This document shows, piece by piece, positions 8,432 through 17,367 of a DNA stretch of 64,000 bases; within the stretch, counting starts at the first letter, position 1, and every line of letters starts with the position of its first letter. Source of the stretch: Pseudomonas sp. AKS31 (GTDB lineage: Bacteria; Pseudomonadota; Gammaproteobacteria; Pseudomonadales; Pseudomonadaceae); assembly GCF_023634765.1 (NCBI RefSeq), contig NZ_JAMLFX010000001.1, positions 202,653-266,652 on the forward strand, read 5' to 3'. The notes below the pieces were generated by a model. The model searched no databases and was not told the DNA's origin. It saw only the letters and a list, made by a program, of their open reading frames with translations. Both the position numbers and the translations under genes were made by a program.

Positions 8432-9332
8432 AACACTGATCAGCGTCGTCATTCCGGTCTACAACTACGCGCGAACCCTGCCACGTGCAGTGGAGTCGGT
8501 GTTGGCGCAACTGGATGAAGCGACGGCGGATCTGCTGGTCATCGACGACGGGTCGACAGACGATACGCCTGAGGTAGTGGAGAAACTCCTGCTCAAGCAT
8601 GGTGGGCGTTTTCGCGCGCTGCGTAAAAGCAACGGCGGATTGTCATCGGTACGCAATCGAGGACTCGAAGAGACAACCGGGCGGTATCTGGTATTTCTCG
8701 ACTCCGATGACGAAATGGCTCCAGGTGCGTTGGCTGCGCTTTCGCAGCACATTGCCAGGCATCCAGAAAGCCTTATGGTCATCGGTGCGCACTGGGCGGT
8801 GTTCGCTGACGGGAGACGCAGCTTGCAGGCGGCCAAACCGCTGCCTGTGACGGCCCGCCAGCGCTTGCAGGGCTACCTGCTGAACAAGACGGTATCGATT
8901 TCCAACGGTGCCTGCGCGATGCACCGCGAGGTGTTCGCTCCGGGCAATTACCCGGAACATCTGCGCAATGTCGAGGATCTGCCAGTGTTTGCCCAAGTGC
9001 TGGCGCGTTACCCCTGCACCGTTCTGGACAAGCCTCTGGCGCTGATCTACAAACACGCCGACAGCATGCGCCATGATTTGCGCCAAAGCCTTGCTGCCGG
9101 TACCGAGCAGGTCGTCAGCGAAGTGTTCTCCAGTCGGCGCATGCCCGAAGAAATGCGTGATCTGCGCCAGGCGTTTCTGGCTCAGCGCTGTTTGTCGCTG
9201 TTTCGCGACTGTTATTCCCATGGCGAGTACAAACTGGCCAGGTCGTTCTATTTCCAGGCTTTGCGTGCAGACTGGCGGACGTTTTCGCGTTGGTCATACA
9301 CCCGCAAGGCTTTGCGGTTGCTGTTTCGGTAA
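8424..9332 (+). CDS. GT2 family glycosyltransferase, LPS core
   Basis: A 302-residue GT-A fold enzyme. The N-terminus LISVVIPVYNYARTLPRAVES, the acidic LVIDDGSTDDT and the donor-binding LDSDDEM are the standard GT2 signatures. It starts at TTG 8424 (AAAGGA at 8411-8416) inside the end of the carbamoyltransferase gene, so the two are likely coupled. It probably transfers a hexose or hexosamine to the outer core in the cytoplasm. It is not the GT4-type WapH found at this place in P. aeruginosa, so the outer core may differ. Confidence 0.85.
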   Translation: MTETLISVVIPVYNYARTLPRAVESVLAQLDEATADLLVIDDGSTDDTPEVVEKLLLKHGGRFRALRKSNGGLSSVRNRGLEETTGRYLVFLDSDDEMAPGALAALSQHIARHPESLMVIGAHWAVFADGRRSLQAAKPLPVTARQRLQGYLLNKTVSISNGACAMHREVFAPGNYPEHLRNVEDLPVFAQVLARYPCTVLDKPLALIYKHADSMRHDLRQSLAAGTEQVVSEVFSSRRMPEEMRDLRQAFLAQRCLSLFRDCYSHGEYKLARSFYFQALRADWRTFSRWSYTRKALRLLFR

Positions 9333-9386
9333 GCGGGTCGCGGTGATCTGCGCGTACCTTGTAATGGATGTCGATGAGGTGGCTGG

Positions 9387-10847
9387 GTGAAAGGTACGGG
9401 CGGTAGCGTGGCAACTCAAGTCTCCAGAATCATCGACGAATACCCGGTCTGGCTGGCGTTTCTGGGCAGCGCGCTGTTATCGCTGATAGCCGTGCTGGGC
9501 ACCGCGACAGTCGGGCGTGATGCCGCGCTGTACATCGATATTGCGCAACAGGTCACCGAGCAGGGGCCGAATGTGGCCTGGGCTGCTTTCGACTGGCCCT
9601 GGTTTTCTTTTCTGCTGGCTGCTACTCACACGGTGCTGCATTTGCCGCTCGAGCTGAGTGCCTATCTTTGGTGTGCACTCTTTTTTGCCGGCACCAGCGC
9701 GTTGATGGTGGACTGCGTTCGTCAACGATCTGCGCAGGTTACCCGTTGGGCGTGCCTGGTGGTATTGGCCATGCCGGCGGTGAATGCCTTCCGAAACGAT
9801 ATCATCCGTGAATGCGGTTTCTGGTTCTTCTGCACACTGACGCTCTGGCTCGCACTGCGCTGGCAGGCCCGTGGCGGCTGGCTGCGCGCGGCATTGATCC
9901 ATCTGGCAATCGTCGCAGCAGCCCTTTTTCGGCTGGAAGCCTTGTTGCTGGTGCCGGCGTTGGCCCTGTGGCAGTTACCCAACCTGTGGTCATCTGGCCG
10001 ACGGATGCAGTTTGCCCAGTTTGCGCTGCTGCCGATTTTGGGACTGCTGGCCGTTTCGGCAACCGGCGTACTCATGTCGGCGCGCGTGATGCTGTATCTG
10101 GACATGATTGCGCCGCACAGTGTGTTTGCTTCCTTTCAAATGCTGTGCGATCAGTTTGCCAATTCGCTCATCAACAAGTACTCCCAGGATGAAGCCGGCC
10201 GGATCATTTTCTTCGGCATCCTGGCGACCATGACCATCAGTTTCGTGAAGTTGATGGGGCCGTTTGCTGTCCCGTTCATTCTGCGGCGCAACTGGGGGGT
10301 GCTAGGTGTCTACTGGCGCGACTATCGCCCTTTCGCCTGGGCTGCGTTGCTGTATCTGGTCGTGCTGGTGCTGTTTTTCATCAAGCAACAGTTCATGAAT
10401 ACGCGCTACCTGAGTTTTCTGAATCTGTTGTTTGTGCCCGTGCTGGCGATGGGCCTGGCGGCGTTCGTTCGCGAGTTCCCGCGGTGCGGCAAGTGGCTGG
10501 TGGCTCTGGGGCTGCTGGTGATGCTGTCGAACGTCATCTCCACCGGCGCCGGCAAAACCCATTACGTCGAGGCCGGGCGCTGGTTGTCGGCCCATGTCGA
10601 GCCAGGGGCGAAGACGTATTTCGAGGATGGACGGATCAGCTATTACGCCGGTCGCGGCTACGTGATGCCGGCACTGACCGCAGAGGAGGCGATGTCGGCA
10701 GCGCACGCTGGCGACTATCAATATTTCCTCATCGAGGCCAAAGGTGACGAACCTTGGCTGAACGAGTGGCTGGTGGCGCACAAGTTGCGCATCATCGAGC
10801 ATTTCGCCAATCGCAAAGGTGCCACTGTGGTGGTTATCGGCCGCTAA
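9387..10847 (+). CDS. Polytopic membrane protein, GT-C/PMT-like glycosyltransferase candidate
   Basis: A 486-residue protein with about ten hydrophobic segments and a soluble C-terminal part from about residue 400. Near the N-terminus, after the first membrane segment, lies TVGRDAALYIDIAQQ, which resembles the acidic first-loop motif of GT39/ArnT-type (GT-C) enzymes, followed by FDWPWFSFLLAATH. Such enzymes transfer sugars from polyprenyl-phosphate donors in the periplasm. A GTG at 9387 with GAGG seven bases upstream is the likely start; GTG 9408 is an alternative. It occupies a locus where P. aeruginosa carries waaL, but it does not look like an O-antigen ligase. Confidence 0.65.
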   Translation: MKGTGGSVATQVSRIIDEYPVWLAFLGSALLSLIAVLGTATVGRDAALYIDIAQQVTEQGPNVAWAAFDWPWFSFLLAATHTVLHLPLELSAYLWCALFFAGTSALMVDCVRQRSAQVTRWACLVVLAMPAVNAFRNDIIRECGFWFFCTLTLWLALRWQARGGWLRAALIHLAIVAAALFRLEALLLVPALALWQLPNLWSSGRRMQFAQFALLPILGLLAVSATGVLMSARVMLYLDMIAPHSVFASFQMLCDQFANSLINKYSQDEAGRIIFFGILATMTISFVKLMGPFAVPFILRRNWGVLGVYWRDYRPFAWAALLYLVVLVLFFIKQQFMNTRYLSFLNLLFVPVLAMGLAAFVREFPRCGKWLVALGLLVMLSNVISTGAGKTHYVEAGRWLSAHVEPGAKTYFEDGRISYYAGRGYVMPALTAEEAMSAAHAGDYQYFLIEAKGDEPWLNEWLVAHKLRIIEHFANRKGATVVVIGR

Positions 10848-10850
10848 GGC

Positions 10851-11504
10851 TTAACCGAGCAGCGGACGCAGGCGCGAGATCAGCGGCGCTTGTCGGTTGC
10901 TCGGCAGTGCCTGCCGGTAGCCTTCGATAAATGTGTCGCCGGCGTCCTGGCCGAGCAGCCATTGACGGTCTTCCTTGTAGCGCAGCAAGTGCGCGAAATT
11001 GCGCAGACGTTTGCTGTCACTGAGCGCGCGTTTCTGGCAGCGCAGGTCGGCGATATCGATCAGGCCCAAACGGTTGTCGGGGGTCAGCACGACATTGCCG
11101 AAGTGCAGTGATCGAAAGTACACACCTTTTTCGTGCAGCAGGGCGAAGTAGCCGCCCAACTGGAATCTCAGTGTGTCAGCCTCTTCGTCAGTGCCCTGTA
11201 GCTGACGCACGGTATTGCCTTCCAGCGGGCTGTAATACACGCAGTCACGTTCGATGCTCGGGATGCGGTAGACCGCAATGACTTTCGGGCAGAGGATGCC
11301 GCGCTGTTCGAGCGCGCGGGTATTGTCGGCAAAGCGTTGTGCATAGGGGTAGAACAGCGCCGAACTGAGCAGCCGCTTGCGGCGGAACAGCTTGAGCATG
11401 CGTCCATCGGCCAATCTGAGCACTTTGTCGCCGGAACCGTCGGCCTCCAGTACGTGTGCACCCTTGCGCAGTGCCTCGTAAGTGCTTTGATCAATCGATT
11501 GCAT
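10851..11504 (-). CDS. Kinase-like LPS-locus protein lacking the catalytic Asp (PA4998-like)
   Basis: A 217-residue kinase-fold protein on the strand opposite its neighbours. The region matching the kinase catalytic loop reads YFRSLHFGNVVL, so the usual Asp is Ser 132, while Asn 137 and the metal-binding LIDIADLR (Asp 150) remain. An N-lobe Lys is in GRMLKLFRRKRL. P. aeruginosa has a similar kinase-like gene (PA4998) just before msbA. The protein ends four bases after the preceding gene on the other strand. A role in LPS core modification is inferred from location. A regulatory or non-phosphotransfer function is possible because of the substitution. Confidence 0.75.
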   Translation of the reverse strand: MQSIDQSTYEALRKGAHVLEADGSGDKVLRLADGRMLKLFRRKRLLSSALFYPYAQRFADNTRALEQRGILCPKVIAVYRIPSIERDCVYYSPLEGNTVRQLQGTDEEADTLRFQLGGYFALLHEKGVYFRSLHFGNVVLTPDNRLGLIDIADLRCQKRALSDSKRLRNFAHLLRYKEDRQWLLGQDAGDTFIEGYRQALPSNRQAPLISRLRPLLG

Positions 11505-11629
11505 ATCGGGCTCCCCATCATTAGCGGGGTATCTTAACCGACTTGGTCGAATGCTGGCTTGAAGTCATGTTTATCGGGGCAAAAACGCGTGTGATATCAT
11601 CGGCGCCTCACTGAATTGCGCGGATCACC

Positions 11630-13456
11630 ATGAGCAGTCCTGAACCGAAAGCCCAGTCCACGCTGGCGATCTATTTCCGCCTTTTGGCTTACGTGCGGCC
11701 TTATGCCGGCCTTTTCCTTCTCAGCATCGTCGGGTTTCTGATCTTCGCATCGACTCAACCGATGCTCGCTTACATCCTCAAATACTTTGTCGATGGCCTG
11801 GCCAATCCTGAAGCCAGTCTGTTTCCGGGCAACCCTTATCTGGGCAAGCTGCAGTTGCTCGAAACCGTGCCGCTGATGATTGTATTCATCGCGTTGTGGC
11901 AGGGCGTGGGTTCTTACCTGGGCAACTTCTTCCTGGCGCGGGTTTCTCTGGGCCTGGTGCATGACCTGCGGGTGGTGTTGTTCAACAAATTGCTGGAGTT
12001 GCCCAATCGCTTCTTCGACAAGAACAATTCCGGTCACCTGATTTCCCGGATCACCTTCAACGTGACCATGGTCACCGGCGCGGCAACGGATGCGATCAAA
12101 GTCGTCATCCGTGAAGGCATGACCGTGATTTTCCTGTTCTGCACGCTCTTGTGGATGAACTGGAAACTCACTCTGGTGATGGTCGCCATCCTGCCGTTGA
12201 TCGGCTTGATGGTGAATAGCACCAGCAAGAAATTCCGCAAGCAAAGCAAAAAGATCCAGGTCTCGATGGGCAACGTCACGCACGTCGCGTCCGAAACCAT
12301 CCATGGCTACCGGGTTGTGCGCAGCTTCGGCGGCGAGCAATACGAAAAGGATCGCTTCCGCGATGCCAGCCAGAGCAACACCGACAAGCAGTTGACGATG
12401 ACCAAGACCGGCGCCGTTTACACGCCGATGTTGCAACTGGTGACGTACAGCGCCATGGCTGTGGTCATGTTCCTTGTGCTGTACCTTCGCGGCGACGCAT
12501 CGCCGGGCGATCTGGTGGCTTACATCACCATGGCAGGCCTGCTGCCCAAGCCGATCCGTCAATTGTCGGAAGTCAGCTCGACCATCCAGAAGGGTGTGGC
12601 CGGTGCCGAAAGCATTTTCGAGCAACTGGATGAGCCGGCGGAAGTGGATCGCGGTACGGTCGAGCACGATCGTCTCGAAGGTCGATTGGAAGTCCGTAAT
12701 CTGAGCTTCCACTATCCGGACACCGACAAAGCGGTGCTCAACGACATCAGCTTCGTCGTCGAGCCGGGGCAAATGGTGGCTCTGGTCGGCCGTTCGGGCA
12801 GTGGCAAGTCGACCCTGGCCAGCCTGATTCCGCGCTTTTATCAGCATGATGATGCGCAGGGTCAGATCCTGCTCGATGGCGTGCAGGTGCAGGACTTCAC
12901 CCTGCGCAGCCTGCGTCGGCAGATTGCGCTGGTGACCCAGCAGGTCACGCTGTTCAACGATACGGTGACCAACAACATCGCCTACGGTGATCTGGCCGGC
13001 GCGCCGTTCGATGAGGTCAAGCGAGCGGCCACCGAAGCCTATGCCGACGAGTTCATCGTCAAGATGCCGCAGGGCTATGAAACCATGGTCGGCGAAAACG
13101 GCGTGCTGTTGTCCGGCGGCCAGCGTCAGCGCATCGCCATTGCCCGGGCGCTGCTCAAGGATGCGCCGCTGCTGATTCTCGACGAGGCCACTTCCGCGCT
13201 CGATACCGAGTCGGAGCGGCATATCCAGGCTGCCCTGGATCATGTGGTACAGAATCGCACGACCCTGGTGATCGCCCACCGTTTGAGCACCATCGAGAAA
13301 GCCGACCTGATTCTGGTCATGGACGAAGGCCGCATCGTCGAGCGCGGCTCTCACGCGCAATTGCTCGAACAGAACGGCTATTACGCCCGTCTGCACGCCA
13401 AAGAGTTTGAAGAGGGTGACGAGCCACAGCCGGCACACGCGACCGACGTATGCTGA
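11630..13456 (+). CDS. msbA: Lipid A-core flippase, ABC transporter
   Basis: A 608-residue homodimeric ABC exporter that flips lipid A-core across the inner membrane. The N-terminal membrane domain (about residues 20-320) has six helices. The ATPase domain shows Walker A VGRSGSGKST near residue 387, signature LSGGQRQR near 494, Walker B LLILDEATSALD, and the H-loop IAHRLST. Length and order match the family. It overlaps the next gene by seven bases. It carries the product of the surrounding core genes to the periplasm. Confidence 0.97.
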   Translation: MSSPEPKAQSTLAIYFRLLAYVRPYAGLFLLSIVGFLIFASTQPMLAYILKYFVDGLANPEASLFPGNPYLGKLQLLETVPLMIVFIALWQGVGSYLGNFFLARVSLGLVHDLRVVLFNKLLELPNRFFDKNNSGHLISRITFNVTMVTGAATDAIKVVIREGMTVIFLFCTLLWMNWKLTLVMVAILPLIGLMVNSTSKKFRKQSKKIQVSMGNVTHVASETIHGYRVVRSFGGEQYEKDRFRDASQSNTDKQLTMTKTGAVYTPMLQLVTYSAMAVVMFLVLYLRGDASPGDLVAYITMAGLLPKPIRQLSEVSSTIQKGVAGAESIFEQLDEPAEVDRGTVEHDRLEGRLEVRNLSFHYPDTDKAVLNDISFVVEPGQMVALVGRSGSGKSTLASLIPRFYQHDDAQGQILLDGVQVQDFTLRSLRRQIALVTQQVTLFNDTVTNNIAYGDLAGAPFDEVKRAATEAYADEFIVKMPQGYETMVGENGVLLSGGQRQRIAIARALLKDAPLLILDEATSALDTESERHIQAALDHVVQNRTTLVIAHRLSTIEKADLILVMDEGRIVERGSHAQLLEQNGYYARLHAKEFEEGDEPQPAHATDVC

Positions 13457-14346
13457 CGATGTTTCGCAGCTTTCGCGAGCGTGGCTGGAGCGAAATCGAC
13501 CGGGACAGCTACGCCCGCGCCTGGCAGCAGTTCGGCGGCAGTTTTGCCACGCATCCCGACGTTGTCGAGCGCATGTCGACGTTCCTTGGCATCGAGTTGC
13601 GCTACCTGGGCTGGGTCGTTGGCGGTGATGTGCTTGCCGCCATCCCTTGCTGGGGGCGGCATGTTGCCCTGTCCAAGGAAGTGCTCAAGCGCGAGGGCAA
13701 GCGCGGCTTGCTGGACATGGGCAATGCGGAAATCATTCTGCCGATCGCGCCAGATGTCATCGTGCCGGTGCGCCAGCGCATGGCCTATGTGTCCCAGCTC
13801 AATGCCGAGCAGATCAGCACGCTCAAGCCGCAGCCTGAGGGCCTGGCCCTGGCTCGGCTTCCGGAAGAGTATTCGAAGAAATTCCGCTACAACCAGCGTC
13901 GCGAACAGCGTCTGCTGGAAGAAGCGGGCGGATCGCTGGTGCCGATGTCCGACTTTACCCCGCAGGAACAGGCTGCCGCTTACGGCGATCTGTTTCACCG
14001 GCGCTGGGGCTTTGAAGTGCCGGGCAAGGCCGGTCTGGTTGAGGTCTTCACCTTGTTGCGCGAGTTCATGACCGGTTCCGTGGCGATGCTCGATTCGGCG
14101 CCCGTGGCCATTCAAGTGCTGTACCGCGTCGAAGCCCCGCAATGGGTTTCGCTGGAGTACATCAACGGTGGCGTCGACCCGCAGAGCCGCGAGTTCAGCC
14201 CCGGCAGTGTGTTGAGTTTCGTCAATACCCAAGAGGCCTGGGCGCACGCGCAGGCGCTGGGTAAGCCTTTGCGTTATTCATTCGGTCGTGCCGACCGTGA
14301 GTACAAGGATCGCTGGTGCCACACGGTGCCGGTCTACAAGGTCTGA
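13450..14346 (+). CDS. Mig-14-like protein (antimicrobial peptide resistance)
   Basis: A 298-residue protein similar to Mig-14 of Salmonella and Pseudomonas, a GNAT-like fold protein linked to resistance to antimicrobial peptides. Visible family features are FRERGWSEIDRDSYARAWQ at the N-terminus, RLPEEYSKKFRYNQRREQR in the middle, and a C-terminal half with LEYINGGVDPQSREFSPGS and FGRADREYKDRW. No signal peptide is seen. It overlaps msbA by seven bases and precedes dnpA, the same cluster as in P. aeruginosa (mig-14, dnpA). Biochemical activity is unknown. Confidence 0.8.
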   Translation: MLTMFRSFRERGWSEIDRDSYARAWQQFGGSFATHPDVVERMSTFLGIELRYLGWVVGGDVLAAIPCWGRHVALSKEVLKREGKRGLLDMGNAEIILPIAPDVIVPVRQRMAYVSQLNAEQISTLKPQPEGLALARLPEEYSKKFRYNQRREQRLLEEAGGSLVPMSDFTPQEQAAAYGDLFHRRWGFEVPGKAGLVEVFTLLREFMTGSVAMLDSAPVAIQVLYRVEAPQWVSLEYINGGVDPQSREFSPGSVLSFVNTQEAWAHAQALGKPLRYSFGRADREYKDRWCHTVPVYKV

Positions 14347-14350
14347 ATTC

Positions 14351-15751
14351 ATGAGCGCTCGCAAGCAACAGCTTCTCAAGGCCCATCGGCGCAACAAACG
14401 TCTGTTCCTGATCGCCTTTGTGCTGGCGTTGTTGTTGATCGGCGTGCTGATCGCGTGGTGGCTGGTGCCGCTGTTGCTGGTGCTGGCCTGGGTCGCTCAC
14501 GAGGCCTGGTTTGCCGACCATTTGTTCTACCGGCCTGCTGACGACTATCAATACAACTTCCCGGCAGACACCGCGCGGCAGGCGGTGAGCCTCGCGGGCG
14601 GCGTGGTTCATCTGAGCGAGCCGCTGGCACAGGGCGAGACGCTGCTGCTCGAACTCGAAGTGAAGTCCACTTGGCTGGGGCGCTGGTTCGATCCTAGCGT
14701 CGAAGTGGGCGATGATCGTCAGGAGCTGGAGCGTGGCGTCAGGGGGCGGCGGTTTCTCAACCTGTCGGGGCAAGCCGATGCGCTGGCGCAAGGGACTCTG
14801 GCGCTGCGTGGCCGATACTGCGTACCCGCGGCGACGGGCGTGTTGTGGGTCATGGCCAATCCGGATTACAGCCGCCAGCGGGTAATGATCATCGCGCCCC
14901 ATGCCGATGATGCCGAACTTGCTGCCTTCGGCCTGTACAGCCGCTGCGAAGAGGTCAGTATCGTCACCCTGACCCAAGGCGAGATCGAGGCTGAAGACTT
15001 CCAGCGTCTGGGGCTTGATCAAGCCGCAGCGGCACGTTTGAAAGGTCGTTTGCGCAGTTGGGACAGTCTGGTGATCCCTCTGTGGGGTGGTGTGCCTGCC
15101 GAGCGTTGTGTGCAACTGGGCTATTACTGCCTGCAACTGCCCTCGATGGCCGAAACGCCGACCCAGGCGTTCGGCTCCCGGGAATCGCAGGAAAACGACA
15201 TTCGCAGCGTGCGCCTGCATAACCCGTTGACCCTGCCCGCCGATGTTGACGGGCAGCCGACCTGGCAAAACCTGCTGGGTGATCTGGCGGCCCTGCTTGA
15301 GCACTACCGCCCGGAAGTGGTCGTTACACCGCATCCTGAACTCGATCCCCACAGTGATCATGTAGCGTCGACCCAAGCGCTGCTTGAGGCAATCGAACTG
15401 AGCAGCTGGAAGCCGACAACCCTGCTGATGTACGCCAATCACCTGCACGACAACGATCGCTGGCCGATGGGGCCTGCCGGGGCCGGTATCGCGCTGCCAC
15501 CGGCCATCGAGCCGTTGCCGGCCGACCGTCTGTGGAGTCCGCTGTTGTCAGCGGATGTGCAATTGGACAAAGCCATGGCGCTGGCCATGGAACACGATCT
15601 GCAGGGTGGGCAGGTGTTCAAAAGGCAATTGCGTCGCTGGATCCAGCAGGCTCTGGCCGGCCGTCGCTGGCCTGAAACGGGCAGTAACGAGTTTTTCCGC
15701 AAGGCGGTGCGGCGTCACGAGTTGTTCTGGGTGCGCGACCTTTCAGATTGA
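14351..15751 (+). CDS. dnpA: PIG-L family de-N-acetylase (DnpA-like)
   Basis: A 466-residue protein with a transmembrane segment near residues 15-45 followed by a PIG-L/LmbE deacetylase domain. The zinc motif is in IAPHADDAELAAFG, and the second His motif is HPELDPHSDHV. It matches DnpA of P. aeruginosa (de-N-acetylase involved in persistence), which lies in the same LPS cluster. A longer reading from 14288 would overlap the mig-14-like gene; ATG at 14351, five bases after that gene, is chosen. A core sugar N-acetyl group is a plausible substrate, but this is inference. Confidence 0.85.
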   Translation: MSARKQQLLKAHRRNKRLFLIAFVLALLLIGVLIAWWLVPLLLVLAWVAHEAWFADHLFYRPADDYQYNFPADTARQAVSLAGGVVHLSEPLAQGETLLLELEVKSTWLGRWFDPSVEVGDDRQELERGVRGRRFLNLSGQADALAQGTLALRGRYCVPAATGVLWVMANPDYSRQRVMIIAPHADDAELAAFGLYSRCEEVSIVTLTQGEIEAEDFQRLGLDQAAAARLKGRLRSWDSLVIPLWGGVPAERCVQLGYYCLQLPSMAETPTQAFGSRESQENDIRSVRLHNPLTLPADVDGQPTWQNLLGDLAALLEHYRPEVVVTPHPELDPHSDHVASTQALLEAIELSSWKPTTLLMYANHLHDNDRWPMGPAGAGIALPPAIEPLPADRLWSPLLSADVQLDKAMALAMEHDLQGGQVFKRQLRRWIQQALAGRRWPETGSNEFFRKAVRRHELFWVRDLSD

Positions 15752-15815
15752 GGCGGACGGCGCTTTACCCTGTGTTAATATCGCGCCCCTGTTCATTTTG
15801 TATGTGGGTTGCTCC

Positions 15816-17237
15816 ATGAAGTTGTCCATGCCGCGTTTCGATCAAGCCCCGGTCTTGGTAGTCGGCGATGTCATGCTCGACCGTTACTGGCATGGCGGAA
15901 CCTCACGGATTTCCCCTGAGGCGCCGGTGCCGGTCGTTAAGGTCGAGCAGATCGAAGACCGTCCGGGCGGTGCCGCGAACGTTGCCTTGAACATTGCCGC
16001 GCTGGGTGCGCCGGCGTCGCTGGTCGGTGTGACCGGCGATGACGAAGCTGCCGACAGCCTGAGCAACAGTCTCAAAGGCGCGGGCGTACGTGCCCTGTTC
16101 CAGCGCATCGCGCACCAGCCTACCATCGTCAAGCTGCGGGTCATGAGCCGGCACCAGCAACTGCTGCGTATCGACTTTGAAGAACCGTTCGCTACTGATG
16201 CCCTGGCCCTCGGTTCGCAGGTCGACGACTTGCTCGAAGGGATCAAGGTGCTGGTGCTCTCCGACTACGGCAAAGGCGCCCTGAAAAACCATCAGGCGCT
16301 GATCCAGGCCGCCCGCGCGAAGAATATTCCGGTGCTGGCCGATCCAAAGGGCAAGGATTTCTCGATCTATCGTGGCGCCAGCCTGATTACCCCCAATCTC
16401 AGCGAATTCGAAGCCATCGTCGGCGGTTGCGTCGACGAGCATGAGCTGGTGAGCAAGGGCGCGGCGTTGATGCACGACCTCGAACTCGGTGCGCTGCTGG
16501 TAACGCGCGGCGAACATGGCATGACCCTGCTGCGTCCGGATCAGCCGGCGCTGCACCTGCCGGCCCGTGCCCGTGAAGTGTTCGATGTCACCGGTGCCGG
16601 TGACACGGTGATCTCCACTCTGGCGGCAGCGATTGCCGCCGGTGAAGACCTGCCCCACGCCGTCGCGCTGGCCAACCTGGCCGCCGGCATCGTGGTTGGC
16701 AAACTCGGTACAGCTGCGATCAGCGCCCCGGAACTGCGTCGCGCGATTCAGCGTGAGGAAGGTTCCGAACGTGGTGTGTTGGGCCTGGAGCAGTTGCTGC
16801 TCGCCGTGGCCGATGCCCGCGCGCACAACGAGAAGATCGTCTTCACCAACGGCTGCTTCGACATCCTCCATGCCGGCCATGTGACCTACCTGGAGCAGGC
16901 GCGGGCACAAGGTGATCGGCTGATTGTCGCGGTCAACGATGATGCCTCGGTCAGCCGCCTCAAAGGTCCGGGCCGCCCGATCAACAGTGTTGACCGGCGC
17001 ATGGCGGTTCTCGCCGGACTCGGCGCGGTGGACTGGGTGATCAGTTTCCCTGAAGGCACCCCGGAAAACCTGCTGCGCGAGGTCAAACCGGACGTGCTGG
17101 TCAAGGGCGGCGATTACGGCATCGATCAGGTGGTCGGCGCGGATATCGTCTCGGCTTATGGTGGCACCGTGAAGGTGCTGGGACTGGTGGAAAACAGCTC
17201 GACAACTGCGATTGTCGAGAAGATTCGCAGTCGTTGA
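15816..17237 (+). CDS. hldE: Bifunctional heptose-7-phosphate kinase / heptose-1-phosphate adenylyltransferase
   Basis: A 473-residue enzyme making ADP-D-glycero-D-manno-heptose, the precursor used by WaaC and WaaF. The PfkB-type kinase domain (about 1-320) has DVMLDRYWHGGTSRISPEAP near the start and VTGAGDTVIS as its anion-hole signature. The nucleotidyltransferase domain (about 340-473) begins TNGCFDILHAGHVTYL. A longer reading from 15555 would run through the preceding gene; ATG 15816 gives the family N-terminus. Length is close to the usual 474-477. Confidence 0.97.
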   Translation: MKLSMPRFDQAPVLVVGDVMLDRYWHGGTSRISPEAPVPVVKVEQIEDRPGGAANVALNIAALGAPASLVGVTGDDEAADSLSNSLKGAGVRALFQRIAHQPTIVKLRVMSRHQQLLRIDFEEPFATDALALGSQVDDLLEGIKVLVLSDYGKGALKNHQALIQAARAKNIPVLADPKGKDFSIYRGASLITPNLSEFEAIVGGCVDEHELVSKGAALMHDLELGALLVTRGEHGMTLLRPDQPALHLPARAREVFDVTGAGDTVISTLAAAIAAGEDLPHAVALANLAAGIVVGKLGTAAISAPELRRAIQREEGSERGVLGLEQLLLAVADARAHNEKIVFTNGCFDILHAGHVTYLEQARAQGDRLIVAVNDDASVSRLKGPGRPINSVDRRMAVLAGLGAVDWVISFPEGTPENLLREVKPDVLVKGGDYGIDQVVGADIVSAYGGTVKVLGLVENSSTTAIVEKIRSR

Positions 17238-17367
17238 TCAGATGAATTTTTACCGTTGTGTACTGCGTGTGAACGGATTTTGCCTTGGGGATCTAACCGT
17301 TTCCGTTGATGTTGGCAGGTTTGAATCCGATGCGCTTGCCTGCCTACGTCGCGTGGTCAATTAACTT

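Noticed and set aside
6725..8452. Long open frame of 575 codons antisense to the carbamoyltransferase gene
   Set aside because: It is a codon-bias shadow of a high-GC gene with clear homology on the plus strand; its translation is rich in Arg, Val, His and Gln without domains.
11597..13438. 613-codon open frame antisense to msbA
   Set aside because: msbA has all ABC transporter motifs on the plus strand. The antisense translation is low in recognisable structure.
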